A stretch of DNA of 64,000 nucleotides from Ascaris suum (taxonomy: Eukaryota > Nematoda > Chromadorea > Rhabditida > Ascarididae). The position numbers were made by a program, and so were the translations under genes. The notes under the pieces are model-generated. The model saw nothing but the letters and a program-made list of their open reading frames with translations, was not told the DNA's origin and did no database searches. The DNA lies in contig CM024188.1 of NCBI GenBank assembly GCA_013433145.1, positions 496,001 through 560,000 on the forward strand, in the 5' to 3' direction. Below are positions 30,101 through 45,100 of this stretch, piece by piece (the stretch's first letter is position 1; every line of letters begins with the position of its first letter).

Positions 30101-33100
30101 TTTATCTTTTTGTTTCGTTATATCTGTTGTGAAAGCATGTAAGGCCTGGTTAAGGTGTTCTTTTAGGGTCGCTGCATCGTGGCAGGTCGTGTGCCATGGC
30201 CGGATATGTCGGGGAATTATTGGTCATTTACCCTTCCACAGAGTCCTCTATACATTCATCGTACTGTGCATTTTTTTGACAACTTTGTGGTCACGTTGCA
30301 ACGCTATCAAACCCAAACAAAGGTTCCTCATTTGTTAATTGTTTGCATTAGCCCACTCATATGTGTATGATGGCGAGCAGTCACTCATTTTTTCAGCGTT
30401 AATAGGAGGCAATAAGATCCATAAAACTATCTTTTAATTTATTGGCGTGTAGAGTGAGTTAATCGCAGCAGTGCTGCAGAATTGCAATGATTATCATCAG
30501 TTAATAATCTGCCATGTTTAAGATTGTACTTTAACAGACTTTTCTTGTCGCACTATCTTGTTATCGATCAGCGATGTGAGTTTATCGTTTATATAGGTGA
30601 TGAAGTGATTTGAGTTCTGCGTGAGATCTCCTTCCGATTTTATTTCGACTGTTAGTTTTGGAGTGATTTCATATGTCGCAGGACTACTAAGATTCGCATA
30701 TCTTTGTGTTTAGTGGGAGGGACTATTAAGAAAGGGAGAAGTAAGAAAAGCAAAGAATTGGTCGACCCCTTGGTTCCTCCCGTCTACGCACCTGCCCTCC
30801 AAAAGATTGCAGTTGAATCGCCGCCGAAACTTCGGAAAGTTATGACAAACCAAAAGTATCGCGAAAGAATTCAAGCTCAGTTTTTTATTTAAGGTGGAAG
30901 TGCTTTCTGTGCGTGAAGGCTTCTGTTCTCGTTTACAGGGGCAATATGACTGCAAGGGCGTCGTCGAATCGAACATGGTATAGTTAATAAAATTTTCGAA
31001 TGTTCTGTGTTTGCTTGTATTATGCGTTCTGAGTTAGAGACCCATTCCTTAAGTTTCTCATCTCGCAGCCCTGTTATACTCGTCAAATGCCATCGCAACT
31101 CCAAGTCCTCTTCCCCGTGAAATTCACCTTCCCGCAGTTTAAAATGGCGAGACTGCAAACGAGCCGTTCCTTTTAGAAAAATAGGAGGATCACTACGGTA
31201 AAACTTTATCGTTGCCTGATGCTTCGTTCAGAAAGGATAAAGCAATGCCACATTGCGAAAAGTCCTTTTTTGTGTTTAAAAGGGCACATCGTGTAGATTG
31301 TCGCCTCTTAAATCATTTGCGAAGTCATTTTGCACCTTTTACGTCATTAAGTCATTAGTTCAATAAGCTGCATGGTTTGCATTATTCGCGCGAGTAATTT
31401 ACTTCTGCTGGTTATGCGACAGGAAAAAATCGTTACGGGAATCTGTTTATCGGAATATTTCATATCAAGACTCGCTGTTGAGCTAGAGCGAAGAAATTGA
31501 CAACGTTCAAACCTCAATTATTGTGGAAGGGGCTCTTAAATGTCTTTGCTAGTGGTTGTCCATCCTCCGGGTTTAACACTCAGAATCGGCGGCCTTTATT
31601 GACTTTGACTTTGCAGTACTTGTGTCGAAAGCACTCTCATTTTGGGAATGTTTCTGGATATTCCAGAACCTAACAATCGTTTTTGTAATGAAACAGCGGT
31701 TGTGAGGCTTAATCTTAAGAAGTAAGCTGGAGACAACATTCGCTCGCCGGTTCAGATTGTACAATCATTCGTGGGGCGTTGTCAGAATTTCCAAAATTCT
31801 TGTTTTTGTTATGGTGAAGCAGTGACCGCGAAATTTGGTACTGGCAGTGGACACCTTTCATCCAGTTTGTAATTTCGCCACCGGTGTCGAGCAGCACCCG
31901 ACACATCAGAGAAGTTGATCGTTGGTTCTTTCTCGTTCGCGAGCATAATTCCCTTATGTCAGCGATTGTACAAACAGAAAACGCCCATCCTAAGTTGTCC
32001 ACTGTCCAGTTCATTTTTGATTTCAGTGTGCAATCTGAACTTATCCACAGCAGAACGTTTCATGCAGTCATGTATGATTTGCAGGCCATGTGTATTGCAT
32101 GTGAGCGTTACTTGAGACCGGAGTTTCTTCACTGTGATAGGGTTGCCATAGACTTCAGTGGCGAAAACGTAAATCCATCCCTCAGAACCACGCTGTCCAG
32201 ACTTTGTTACTGAAAGTAGTGAGGGAGAAGTTACCTACCACAGAATGTCTGATATATTTACTTCAATGCAGTCATAGAAGCTTATGATATCTCGCAATCT
32301 GTTCAGCGAGGGCGTTTATATTTTTCGGATTTTGTTCCTCCAACTTGTTATGCCGACTAATATGTAAATGGTTGCCTAATGCGCGTTAAAATAGAAGATG
32401 TTGATGCAGCATGGCAAAGTGCGAGAATCCGGCATTTTTTGGGCACGTATATCCAAGTGTTCTGTAATAGGAACTGTATTCAATATTTTATTCTAGAAGA
32501 GCAGAGGTCTACGAGTAGTCGAGCGTGAAGTTTTCACAGTGGTGTAGGATGCCTATTCTCATAGCATTTTATTGCCAATTTTAGAATGCAGCTTTTACGT
32601 TTATTACTAATCGTTTGTGATTTGTCACAATAAATAATTATGGATGCAAAATGCGAATCCAGAAATGATTTGTTGTAAAATTACCTCCACAGATATAGCG
32701 GATATAAGCTGCCACTTCTGCACAAATAGCAAACGGGCTTTTGCCTCTCTCCTAAGCGCTAGCAGCCTATCGCTTAAGTGGAATCTCTGAAAATGGTGCT
32801 ACGCATTTAAGCTGGCAACTACTTTCTTGTACATACTCGTGGCTCAGTGCAACAATTTTTTGGCAAGGCAGAGGTGGGTCTGCAAATTATCGTTGTTTGA
32901 AGGAAAGACGATTCTTTTTCGTCGATGCTTACTAGTTTGTCCAACCCACCGATCGATCGGAAGCGCTATGCGGTGTAGCGTTTAACTGATGACCATTGCA
33001 TTCACTTTTCGATGGAGGATGAAATTTTGCTGGCAAGAAACCGTCACAGTTGCTTATGGTGTAGCCGTTTTTGCAGTTGAAATGTTGCTTCATCCATGCA

Positions 33101-36100
33101 GTGACAACTGCTCATCGAGAATCTTGTCCTGAAAGCGTTTCCTTTTTACTTCTGTCGTTTGTGTTATGCGTGAAAGCCGAAATGCACTTCGAATTAGCCC
33201 ACTGAAGTGATGAAACTTTTCTAACGTTTGCGTTTTTACTATTCTGAGTGCAATTTCAGACGATCTTGTTGAGGTCAGCACTTAACGTTTGGAAAGACCC
33301 ATCGTTCTTCGTTTTCTACAGACATCCGCACACCAGAGGTCTAATGTTCGTTGAGCTGAGATTCAAAAATTTTTCCTCGACGGTATTCATGAACGATATT
33401 GTGCTGTCAACACATGGAGAATTCATCGCGATTAGCAAGGTTTGTGCATTATTCGTTTACGGTATTAGGTATTGGGGAATTCATCGTTGAAAACACCGGT
33501 ACGAAAGATGACTGCTTGAAGAAACAGATAGAAGTGTCGCATTCAGTTGTTGTCAATACATGTCGTTCATGAGGTTTATATGGCGGTCCCATAAGCGGTG
33601 AGTAACCTCTAACACTCTTAGTTATACTGTATAAATCAAAAAACAGTTTATAAGATGAGGATGCGTGGGATCTTTTTAAAGATGTTTCTCCCATGGACAT
33701 CGTTTATGGCTGTGTCATTAACCACATACAATGGTCAGAAACAGCGCAAGAAAGCGTTTAGTTGAAGCGTTTTCGTAATTATGAAGTAATATGATTGGAC
33801 TGCTTGAAACAGATGTGAACGTTTAGTTTTTTTTCTTTCATAAAAGAGTTTATTTTTTCTGTAAGCGTAGTGAATTGATAAGAATGTTTCGAGGATAACC
33901 GTTAGTGTGCTTTAATGAATTTAAAAAAGAATTATTTGTGTAGGCTGGTAAAACTTTCCATTTTTACTACTATGAAAGCTGCTCATTTGCAGATATTTTG
34001 TTGATCTGCATAATTTTTATTTATAGAACAGTCAAGTCTATGAAGGCTGCATATGCCAAAGCGATTTGTTTTCTGCCGACCTTCCACTGAACCTTCCCAG
34101 AGGTTAGTCTTACCTATGTAACCGAAGCGCATTTTATCACCTTCAGAAGAGAGCTTCATTACGGTATACTCGCGATTAGGAACCACGAAATGTTGAACCC
34201 TATGAATTTGGTGAAGGAAAGCATTCTTTGAGAGTGGACATTATATAGGAGAGAAAACTCTCAGAGGTCGTGTTTTGACACTGGTGGGGAGTGCTGTGGA
34301 TTATCGTACGTCTGTTGTTTCGTTTTATCAAACGATCATGCATGTCGGACTGTTGACTGTTGCTTCAAGTAGTTAGTGGGCGTATATCGCTCTAGCATAG
34401 TCGACGTTGCCCTAACCTCGGAGTCACCAGTCGACATGTACCTCTCTGAAAGAGGTTTACTTATAATCGCAAAGGAAAATAGAATCAAGTGAGCAAGTGT
34501 ATTTATCTCACCAATGGATCTATATCGTCTTGTTTTTCCGTTCGCATAAACATCAAGGTGAACCAAGTGGCCGCGTTGCCTCCAGCATTGAGAGTGTTCA
34601 TCTCGGCCGATGGAAGAAACAAAGCGCTAGTCACGTGTGGAATCTCTGTCGACAAATTCACTCATGTTCGTCAACCGACGTCGCCAACTCCACGAGTATC
34701 GTTTATCTCTCTTGCAAAAAAATTTTTTTTACTCGGCGTCGTTGACCACTTATGTGGAAAATCTATGTCAAAATACTTTTAAATTTTACGGGGCTGTTCG
34801 ACTCGGCAAATGAGAAAGACGCGGGCCTTAGTTGAAGCGGTAAAATAACCGTCTACCAAAAAATCTCGATTCAGGTCAGCTATATGGGAGCATTTTTTTT
34901 CCTTTAATATCTATCGCAGTTGTTTAATTGTGAGGTTAGTAGCAGAGTGGGACGAATTCAACGGCAAGTGTTATAATAAACTGCTGCAAAGCACTACCGC
35001 ACACTATTTTTTTCCGAGTTCAGTGGTTGCTTGTTTGCCTTTTCTCAAGCGAAAGCATCCAGTGCAGTGCTATGCCTTGTAGGACGGTAGCGGTGTTTCC
35101 TGATCGATTCGAGGAGTGATGCGCAAAATTTCGCGGATAGAGATTCGAGCAGGAACATGTAAAAATATGATTGCCGAGGGAAATCGTTGAGAGATGGCTT
35201 TCTGACTATCCCAGTGATCGAGATTGAGCACATTTAGAATGCTGTGCTGTGGCGATGTGCTTTCTATTTGAAAAGAAAAAGACATTTTCCATACAAGCCA
35301 CTGATCATAACCTTAGTCACGTGTCGAAGCTGATGCTTCAGTCGTTGAGCCATTAGGTCATGGGTGAGTCTTTCTGTCAGGTAAGCGATAAAATCACCTG
35401 AACCGATGGATCCATCAGGTGCTGTTTTCATGGCGCCGGTCGCGATGCGCCTGGCTTTTATTCCTTGTGCTTGTTTTCATTCTTCATTAGCAGCATTCTC
35501 ACCGAAGAAAGTTCAAGCTATTTAAGGGACATCGGGCTATCAGCTGAAATTCAAAGTGCGCCGTATATTGCCTTCTCCCCATCTCTCAGGATTCTTCAAT
35601 TATAAGTGAGATTGCTCAAGGGAAAGTGGGGGGAAGGGGAGTGGGTTGAAGTAGTTTCCGTCATTGTTGTCCTCAGCAAAAGTTGCATTCGCAGTTGCAC
35701 GGAAGTCGGTGTTTCGGACTTCGAATGACAGCATTTATCACCATCCTGTAATTGAGCGTCCCATTCGATTATCAAGTCTTGCTTTTGAAGGACCTCAGAG
35801 CTCTCCAAAAAGTACCGGGAAAAGCGAGGGAGAGGAGGCCGGAGGAAAGCGAGAACGAAAAAGCGGAGAAAATAGCATTTTGTATTTTTTGAAGGGGACA
35901 GACTGATTCCTGGCTGAAAATAACGATCGCAGTTGACTTTCCGTGTGAAAGTTGTGGCTGCAGTCAGACGTTCATTTAAAAGTTGAGCTCGCAACATGTT
36001 TTCAGCTAGTGCTTGCAGTAGCAGATCGCTTCGAAGCAGAGATCTGAGATGATTATGAAAGCTGCCTGCTCCAAGTAGCTTGCACGTTTTTCGTAGACTT

Positions 36101-39100
36101 AAGATTTTTTAAAATCGCATTCAGTTAGGTTTAAGTGGTAGCACACACGGAATCCGACGCAGTTTCGCTCCTTTCCTTTCTTCCGGTTGTTATCTAAGGT
36201 TGCAGCAAATTCCGAATGTTGTTTAGGCTCATGGTTGAAGTAGTTCTTTGGAAATTTGTAGTTCAGGAGTTATTGCTGTTTCTTCCCCAATTTTTCGGCT
36301 GGGGGTATGCTGCGTTTTTACTAAAGCTCAGCGAACCTTACCGCCCTTCCCTTGCTGTGTTTACGTTCTGTGGTTATTTTATGTTCAGTCCTATTTTACG
36401 ACGGTTCATTACTTCACCAGACGCTTTTTCTATAAGCTGCCTGTTTTTAATATTCATGAATTTATTCGGAGTTTGAGGTTATGAGGTTTTTTAATGTTTA
36501 ACTCAGAAATCCATGATATTTAGGCTGCTGCTGACAAAAATGTGGTCGAAGTTGCTTGTACGGACGAACAAGGGAAGGAAATGGAAGTGTTTTTGGCACA
36601 GCGGTTAGTTTCCGAGCTTACAGCATGATTTCCTTAGTGAGGCCACGGTGGCTGCTGCGACGCTGCATAGGAATTTTTTACAGCGTAATGGTGTATTTTA
36701 CGAAGAATTCAACGCTCACAGAAGATTGTACGCTTTTGTGAATCTATTACGCCAACGTTGCTGTGCACGATAATGTTACGATTTCTTCCCAGATAGTGGC
36801 AATAAAGCAGAACGGTTCTAAATACACATTTCGGCTCGAAAGCATTTACAGGGGTATCGTAGTGGCATCGGCAGAAACACTCGGAAATTTGGAGTTGGAA
36901 AAGGGGTGGAGGGGGAGGGGGGAGGGGAGGGAGGGAAACTACTTCATCCGTGTGATGGCATTTCAATTGCAGTTTCGAAGTTACGAATGGGTAACTGGTT
37001 CTACCTGTAGATTTCGTCAGTTTAGCTTTGTGTGCTAAGGTTTTCGTTCAACAACAGGAATACTTCACACTTATAACGCATGAGTTAGCCGTTCACTTAT
37101 CGCTCTACTTTTCTTCGCCTTAGTAGCGTGCAGGTGGCACCTATGTTCAGCTGTCACCGTATTTGTTGAAGCTCTCTTGTTACTGCGTCGATCGTCATCG
37201 CTATCATCTCTTAATTAGCGTTATTTTACATATTGACTGTAGCATTTGAACAAATTATTTTTGAGTTAAAGTGAAGGTTATCACATCTTTGTGGATGTAC
37301 TTCCTGTATAAAATGCAAACCAAGTTCGTTTAACCTCTACATGCTTGGCTATTCTTTGTGTTCGGCGATACTATCTCAGTGACAGTGTGCGCTGGAGATG
37401 TTGATTATCGAGGTTAATTTAGCTTTCAATAGACTTAATAAGGAGGGGAGAGTGTTTGACGCAGATTGCTGTCTGTTGCGGTTGGTTGCAGTCGAAAACG
37501 ACCAAAATTGGCATCGAAACAAGGTGTATATGCTGCTTCACATCGTTAAGATGCCTATTTAATAACGGCATCGCTAAGATACCGATTTTTCATGTTCAGG
37601 GATAGGCTGATTAGAGAAAGCGAATATTGTCGATCGTTTTTTTCTCGATGGTGTGAAGATGGGGATGTGGGTGCTCGTATCTCTTTCGTCGACGATGTTC
37701 ATCTCGTGGGCGATTTTCTTCGCTACTGTGAAGGCGTGCTGCAGCTAAATGGGTTTTGCGAATCAAAGGTAAAAATTTTCCTTAGTTTTTGTAGTTTTTT
37801 GTCGCTGAATTTTCTCAGTTAAATCCGCTGTTTTCGAGAATTCCATCTTGACAGTAATATCACGTGTCACTAACAGCATCTGGTTGGATTAATGCTTATA
37901 CTCTAGTTGGGATAATGCTTAGCTATTGAAATTGCTGTGTGCTGTTTGTTTATTAATACGAAGAAAACGGCATCCGTGATTATAGACACTACTTCATGCT
38001 TCCACCTATCTCCTCCTTTCTCTTCCTCAAGTTGCGAAATATTCTGCAGCAGGGCTTTTCGAAATCGTGGCGAGATATGATGTTCCATCGTATGTCGAAT
38101 AAGCGTGTGCACTAATTGCCAACACCGCTACTTTTTGGTGGGGGTGGAGAAGGGAGGTTCGTGCACAAGTTTTTTTAATACAGTACTTTCTTCGCCTTCT
38201 CGAAATTCGCTAAAAATAGTGATTTTCCAAGAAGTTTGTACCAACATTTTCTCATAATTCGACACCAGGTGTGATACATCATTTCATTGTTTCAAGTAAA
38301 TTTTGTAGGACGAATAACTGGGCCTGTTTTGGATCAAGGTGCAAGTTCCGCACTCATATCTCCTTGCCGCATTGTGTTATAACTCTTCAAGTTCCCTCCA
38401 ATTGAAAGTTAGAATTCCAGTCGCGCAAGAGCGAATCATGGCACATTTGACAGTTCTTTGCGGTGGCGCCTTAGAAAGCCAAAGGGGCCAAAGCATGGGA
38501 GGGTGGTTGACTTCATCGCCGAGTCTGCTTTCGAAATGCTCAGACCGCCATCGAATTGGATTTCGAGCTTGGGGGAGCTGATGGATGTTTTCGCTCAACC
38601 AAGTCATGAACATCTTTGACTCAGTCGTAGGGTGGCCTTAAAAATGAGTGCTTTGATTTCCGTTATTTTCGAAAGTCGGAGTTTTAAAGCATGCAGACGC
38701 CAGTAACGACATCTTGGATGTTTCTTCTGATGTACTGGGCACGGGCACACGTGAATGCATCCAGACTGGTTTTAATTGAGGTTTTCTCTAACCAACACCT
38801 GGTGTGCCCTATCGCTTCGGACACTTCCTAATTTCCATGTTTAATGAGGTAAGGCAGTGATCCTAATAAAAGTTCACATCGACCGGTTTTGCCATAGAGC
38901 TGGATGCATTTGTTGAGTGTGAAGTGTGATAAAACTTTGAGCTCAATACTTCATTGACCGATGTTTGATGTTTAACAACTTCATTTATTACAACGGAGGA
39001 CGTTAACGTCATCAGTCATTTTTCAGTTGTTTGATATAATGCGTTTCGCCGATAGGTACATGTGTCAGCAACTCTTCGATGATGCTCTGGGCGCTGTTCT

Positions 39101-42100
39101 GCGTAGACCATGCAAGTTGTTCGATTTTAATAAGCGTTTGCATTTTCGTTTCGAGCTTACGTGTTAATTAAAGCTCATCAGCAGTGGAGCTGGACGTTTG
39201 CGATAGTGATTGCATCATAGCTGAAATCTATGAAAAAGGAAAACGGTGAAGTATTTACAGGAGATGTTGGTACGTTTGAAGCATTAGACTCCCAAAATCG
39301 TGAGGTGTTGTTAAGATGCGTCGGCTGTAGTAGCGCATAGGCAAAAAAAATGTAGAAAATGGGGGTACATTGACTGATTTGAATTCTTGAAAAAGGAGGA
39401 ATCGCAAATTAAGTGAAGGTAATTCTTGTGCTTTTCGTAGTCGCTGTTTTGCGCGGAGTTGTACACTTTGTCTTCTGTGATATCGAACACTTGGACTTGC
39501 TGTAAGCATAAAGGATTGAATAGACGGCCACAGTAAACGTTTCCGTTGGCAGAAAACAAGCGGGAAAAAATTAATTCTTAGAGTGAAGACGTCTTTGTCC
39601 GAGTTTTCATTCAGTGCATGCTGCTTCAGAGGAACATTTCTGTGACTCATTGAAAAAAAGCGCCCTTAAGCATCGTTGAATTTGCAGTGCTAATGCCAAC
39701 GGTGCGCAATCTGTATGAATTGTCACGGAGTATAGCTAATCCAAAGCTGAATGATTGTGTGGACTATCTGGGCGCGCTTCTGCTGCCTTTAATGCTGGAC
39801 TTAGGTCTGGCGCAGCAGTTGACACCTGCCGAGTTAAGGCGGATGGAGCAGCAGTACTCGGCTTTCGATCCCCAGTCGTCATCGGTGTGTGAATCAGTAT
39901 GTTTTATTGTGTATCATTTCTTTCTTTCGACGTGATTTGAGCATCTGTTTAAGATTTTCCTTATGCACTGCAACACATTATTATTTGTCAAAGTTTTGCG
40001 GGTGTTCAGTGAGCTGACCTGCAATCGCTTACGTATTGTGTGAAGGATGTCGAGGCAACATATTACCTGTTTTCTTGCTTTATGATGAAGAATTGTTATG
40101 GCATTTTTCAAGACATTAGAATTAAGGAGAAGTTCTGTCGACCAATTGGCAATTTTGTGATGGAGTTGTTTAAAACTCTTGGCGCGCTGTTCGGTCAACT
40201 AGACGAGGAGACTATCTTCAAGGAAGCGGTGCTTGGATTTGTGCTGAGGGAGGAGAACCGCTTGCCGAAACCGAGGCGACAAGGTTTCTGTTCTATACGC
40301 CTTACTGGGAGATCAGAAATTCTAAGCACTTTCGCGGGAGCAAGATGGTTATCTTCTTGGAGTTGATCAGGTGGACGGTGATTTTTAATTTCTGAAAGTT
40401 ATGTAGTAGAAATCATGTAATACTCTTGTTCAGAGCAGGAATATGGACATGTCTGTAAGAATAATGTAACGGTAATATTCGAGTGAGGGGTCTCCAGATA
40501 ACTCGATTGATAACGCCCAATAACAAAGTTGGCTGATGCCATGTTGACGGGTCGCGCGGAATATGAATGAATTGACAGAAAAAAGGGGAAGAAATTCGAG
40601 CGAAAAATCTCGTAGTAAAAATATTTTTCAGTGGTGTTGTGGGAAGCCTCTCATTTTGGGATTTCCCTCTCCTGAATACTAATTAGACATTCCTTGTTGC
40701 TGATGACCAGATTTTCGCGGCCGCGACGTTCGGCTGGCCTGTATAACGAATTCCATCCAAAAACTTTGTTTTTCCTTGCACTACTTTGCTTGTTTCCCCA
40801 TAAATGGCTGAGAATAAAGATAATTCTTGCTGAAATACAACAAGCCAAAACCATAAGGCATGTGTCATACGTTTCTGAGACTAGGACAGGTAGATATCGG
40901 ATATATCATGTGCTCAGAGGCGTGACTCAGCCACTACTTCGCTGCATTTGAGGTGGTGCGTCGTACAGAGAGGAGGTGATCTCATACAAATGAGGGATTT
41001 ATTTTCTGCAACATTGTTTGTAATTTATCTAACCAAAGAAGTGCTGACTGCACCCCGATACAACAGTGCCGTGGAAGTTGCATTGCGGAGGAGGGGGTGA
41101 ATTTGTGAATTAGGAGGTTTAAAAATTGCAGATTTCTCTCTGAAGTTTTTTCCCTCTGCTCCGCTACGACGCAGCCTAACATCTTCCTCGCGCACGATGT
41201 ACTTTGTGCCGCTTCCCGAAGCTTATGTACATGAAGCATGCCATATATTTCCTGCCTCCTGTGTTTATGTAAAATGCACTTCAGTTCCACATAACCACCA
41301 GTGCCACACTGACGGTGATGAGGCAGAAGGTTGCCTCGGGGAAAAGTGTTTTGAGTTGAAAAAGGAGGAGGGATTCTGTTACCACAATTGAGATGCCATT
41401 TAAAGTGGTGTTTTTGCTATGGGTTTGTTCGCTGTGGCACATATTTTCTCATAATCTAAGCAGTTGCTAGGTTAACTGATGCTTTGCTCGACAAGAACGG
41501 TTTGAATGCTTCGAGGAGTCTTGTAAACGAATAGATGAAGTAATATCCCTCTGCAGTTTTGAGGCTTCCTGCTGTTGGCGAAGATTCGGTGACTTGCGAG
41601 GATCTATCAGAGAATAAAAATGCGAAAGCAGACGATGGAAGTGACGAGGGAAAGGCGAACACAGAAGCTAACAAAAGTCGATGGGAACCGCAAGTACCAG
41701 CAAAAGACTTACTAGTAGAAGTGAGCTGTGAAACAGTCTTTCTGTCTTGAATGGTTTACTGAAGAACGTTGTGTAATGTAACATCTTGGAGTCTCATTGC
41801 ATTCAGCGATGGGAAAGAAAAGTTTACTTCCGCTGCTTATTGGGAAGCTCATTCAGGAACCATATTAGGATGTGCCGCTCACTGAGAACTGTCCATCTAG
41901 TTGCAAGACGGTTGCTGTACTTTTGTTTTTCAGGTGTTAGTTCGTCATCGGTGCTTTTAGGTTCAAAGAAAGGAAATATGCGGATGTCAAAACGTTTCGG
42001 CTATGTTTTTTTTAAAGGATTTCTTTTTTTTTTGCTCAGTTTTATGTGGTTTCTTTTTTTAGGTGAATGAGGCGGAGGAGTGGGTAGGCGATCCGGTGAA

Positions 42101-45100
42101 ATTGGCAGTTCTAAGTTATAGGAGCTGACAGTTTGCATGAACTAACACCTGAAAAATTGTAACTTTCATACCTTGTAGTCGACCCGGCCTCTTGGGCTGC
42201 TGCCACAGCAATCAGATTTTTAGAAATAACTTCATTTAAACCAGGGTTACGCCCGGAAGGGAGGGAGTGACGTTTTTTCTCTATCTCTAGATTGAACGGA
42301 TTCACAGAATATTTGAACATTCAACGATGCGCATAATTTATTCAATACCGCGTTTTATACATCTGCTTTTTTATTTCGCTGGCTAACATTATATAAATTT
42401 TTCAATGAGTACTATTGCAACCCACTCTTCTTATCGAGGTGAATATTCTGAATATTCTTCATCCCTGTCAAGGTTCTGCATTTTCTGTGCAACTACTTTT
42501 TTATATATGGTCCTTCGTTTGACTGGTAGAGCCGTTGTCAAGGTGGAACTCAGGCTTACTTTGTAACCGTCTTGTCGTTGTTTCCAACAACGCCGATAAA
42601 AGATAAGTGCACTTTGTGTACAAACATGAGTTTATCGGCTGAATTAACAACGGTGGCGTGCTAGACAAATCGTTGGCTTAACTGATATAGGAGTGAGGTC
42701 ACACAAGGCATAAACGCTATGCATCAGGATGGGCTAGGAAGTGCGTCGACTAAGCAGGCCTTCTTAGCCACCCGACACTGCTTCTCTCTTGCTCTAGTTT
42801 AAATTTTTACAACTCTTTGCTAGTGTCCGTTATGGCAGTCTACTGTTTTATCCGTCTGTCCAGTAGCTAAAATCGAACCCAGTCGCCTTATGTCAGTTAG
42901 GTCCTGTAGATGTGGCGTATTTGGCATCTTTGTTTGATATCCTGTACTAAGTTCAGTTCCATGAGACAATCTACAAAAGCTTTGTATTGCAACCAACCTT
43001 GAGTGACCATAAGGCAAATCTTTATTGTCAAAGTTTTACCTCCGATTGGTTGCCTACGGAAAAGCAAGATGCATAGTTTCATTTTTTATTCAGGTGCTGG
43101 TGTAATTATATTTAAGTGAGGTCTTATTCTTCCTTGCTTTCTCTGACTCCACTGATCACCATTGATTACTAGAAATGCCCGCGCAAGATTCGCTCTCTTA
43201 AGGTGCTTCATTGTTCCTTTCAGATGATGGAAGCGGAACTTGCGTCCATAAATGTGATGTCGGAACATCCATCTGAATGTACAACTGCGAAAGATGCGAT
43301 CGGAGCAGTCAACAAACCGGAAAATCGAAGTAGCACGGTTTCGGCATCAGCAGTAAGTTTGGTTTGGGAAGTCAGTAGTTTTACTGCTGTGCTTCAGAGT
43401 AGTTCTCTGGAAGTGCGCCACGGCGCCAAGGAAGAGCATAGGAAAAAGTCATGAAGTAATATACCGCTCTCAGTCAAAATAAGACGAATTTACGAGAAGA
43501 AATGAGTTACGACTGTTTTTCTACTTTGCTCCTGAAAAAAAAAGAGGAAAATGGAACAAGTTCATTGGCAGTCTGAATTTTTTTTTACAATAGTTAAGCT
43601 AAGGAGTCTCCGTCCTCCTCTTCTTTTCAGGACAATGACGTACTTATGCATCACAGATTTCGGGAACCTGGTCCCCGCTCCATTCAAAGTCTGTCGATCA
43701 TCTAGTTGTAGAAAACGTTTTTTGCCCAAATTTCGGGAGTGAGATCTCAAATATATTTTAGAGAATGTGTTATGTGCTAACATGTCCAAGTATGTTTATG
43801 TTCATGTTTTTTGTTATGTCGAAATTCGAAGTCTATTTCAAGCAGAATGGTCGGAGCGTTGAGCATAATTTATTCTTTTTTCCGTGTTCTTTTTCTGAGC
43901 TGAAAAATATTGCACGATGGCTGGCTCATTCTCAACTTTCATACGATGCATGCCGACCCCGAATTTGGCAGAATTTATCTGATTCGATTTCTCAGCAAAA
44001 ATTCCTAACGTCTATTCAATTTGTTTTTTTTTTTTTCCAAAACATTTGTCTAGGCTGTCCGACAGCTCTTCAGGAAGATTCGTTCAGAATTTAGACAACT
44101 CGGTGAAAGTAAAAAAAAAAAATTGTTAGCGATCTTTGCGACTTGATTTCTCCCTTTCTGAAATCCATCGGTGGTTTTGGTTCCTTGATTTTTTTTTTTC
44201 TGTTCAGTGATTTGAAGCAGTTCAAGCAGTTGTCTTTCTGGAAAATCCACGATTCGATTTTTTTCTCGAAGATGATGGCTTGAACGATCGGTGTAAAATG
44301 AGAAACTGACATGCATTACAAATGGAACAAGCTTGTTAAAATGTCGATTGTGAGGAAGAATGAAGCAAACATTGACGGTAATTACATGCATTTCAAATGT
44401 GGGTTCTAGCGTTATGGAGTAAGGTGCCATATGCATATGCTCCAAGGAAGAGAGATAAAAAATATTGGTGTCTGTGCTGAAGGAGCTGCGAGAAATCTCC
44501 GTAGTGTGCCGAAGGAAGTGGCTCATTGTCGAGAATCTTGCCGTCTTAAGAATAAGGTTACGCGGGAATCCCATCTAGGAGAAAGGTGTTCGGCCAGGTC
44601 GCTAATGGTTGCCAGATAACAAAGTCGCCCGATTCAAAATTTGCTGTGCTGTGAAGATTTCGGGTGCTGAATTTGAAAACCGGTGAGCTACTAGAAGAAC
44701 GCGGAATCATAAACTCACGTCCATCCCCCCCCCCCCCCCCCGCCATCCTAATTTCTGTCCTCTCAATTTTGATCTTATTTCTAGTATTTGTGGGTAGTTC
44801 ACATTTTTGCGTAGTTTACGCAAGCTTGCTGCCAGAAAAAAACAGCATACTGACTGAGGACGCGTTCACCTTTACGGTAGACAAACTGTGTCAGATTCGT
44901 CCGCAGTCGTAGGATGTATTTACCTCTAAAAACAGCGCATTTGGAATCCCTAAACCGCACCATTTCGCTGCGTGACCTCTACGCGGTGCTTTAAGGTGAA
45001 TTTAGAGGTGGTTGTGGTCAACTTGTGTTGTGACTGTGCGCGAATGAGAAAAAAGAGGACAAAGGGCCGTTCGGCGTAGTAAAAAAAGAGGGTTGACCAA

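Noticed and set aside
36011..36050. Possible small exon reading [13 protein letters not shown] after a TTTCAG acceptor
   Set aside because: Resembles the end of a BTB domain, but the frame stops immediately with no donor, so it cannot be spliced in.
36763..37038. 91-codon plus-strand ORF between BTB exons
   Set aside because: The flanking BTB exons 36524-36603 and 37600-37768 join in phase without it, and it holds a G/A-rich low-complexity run.
38377..38613. 78-codon minus-strand ORF in a GC-richer patch
   Set aside because: No recognisable family, no splice sites; intron of IBTK.
39255..39650. 131-codon minus-strand ORF
   Set aside because: Falls in an IBTK intron. Two overlapping minus frames look equally protein-like, and no motif or splice context supports either.
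44050..44574. 174-codon minus-strand ORF
   Set aside because: It lies antisense to the IBTK exon at 44054-44108 and its T-rich intron, has no recognisable motif and contains low-complexity Lys/Phe runs.
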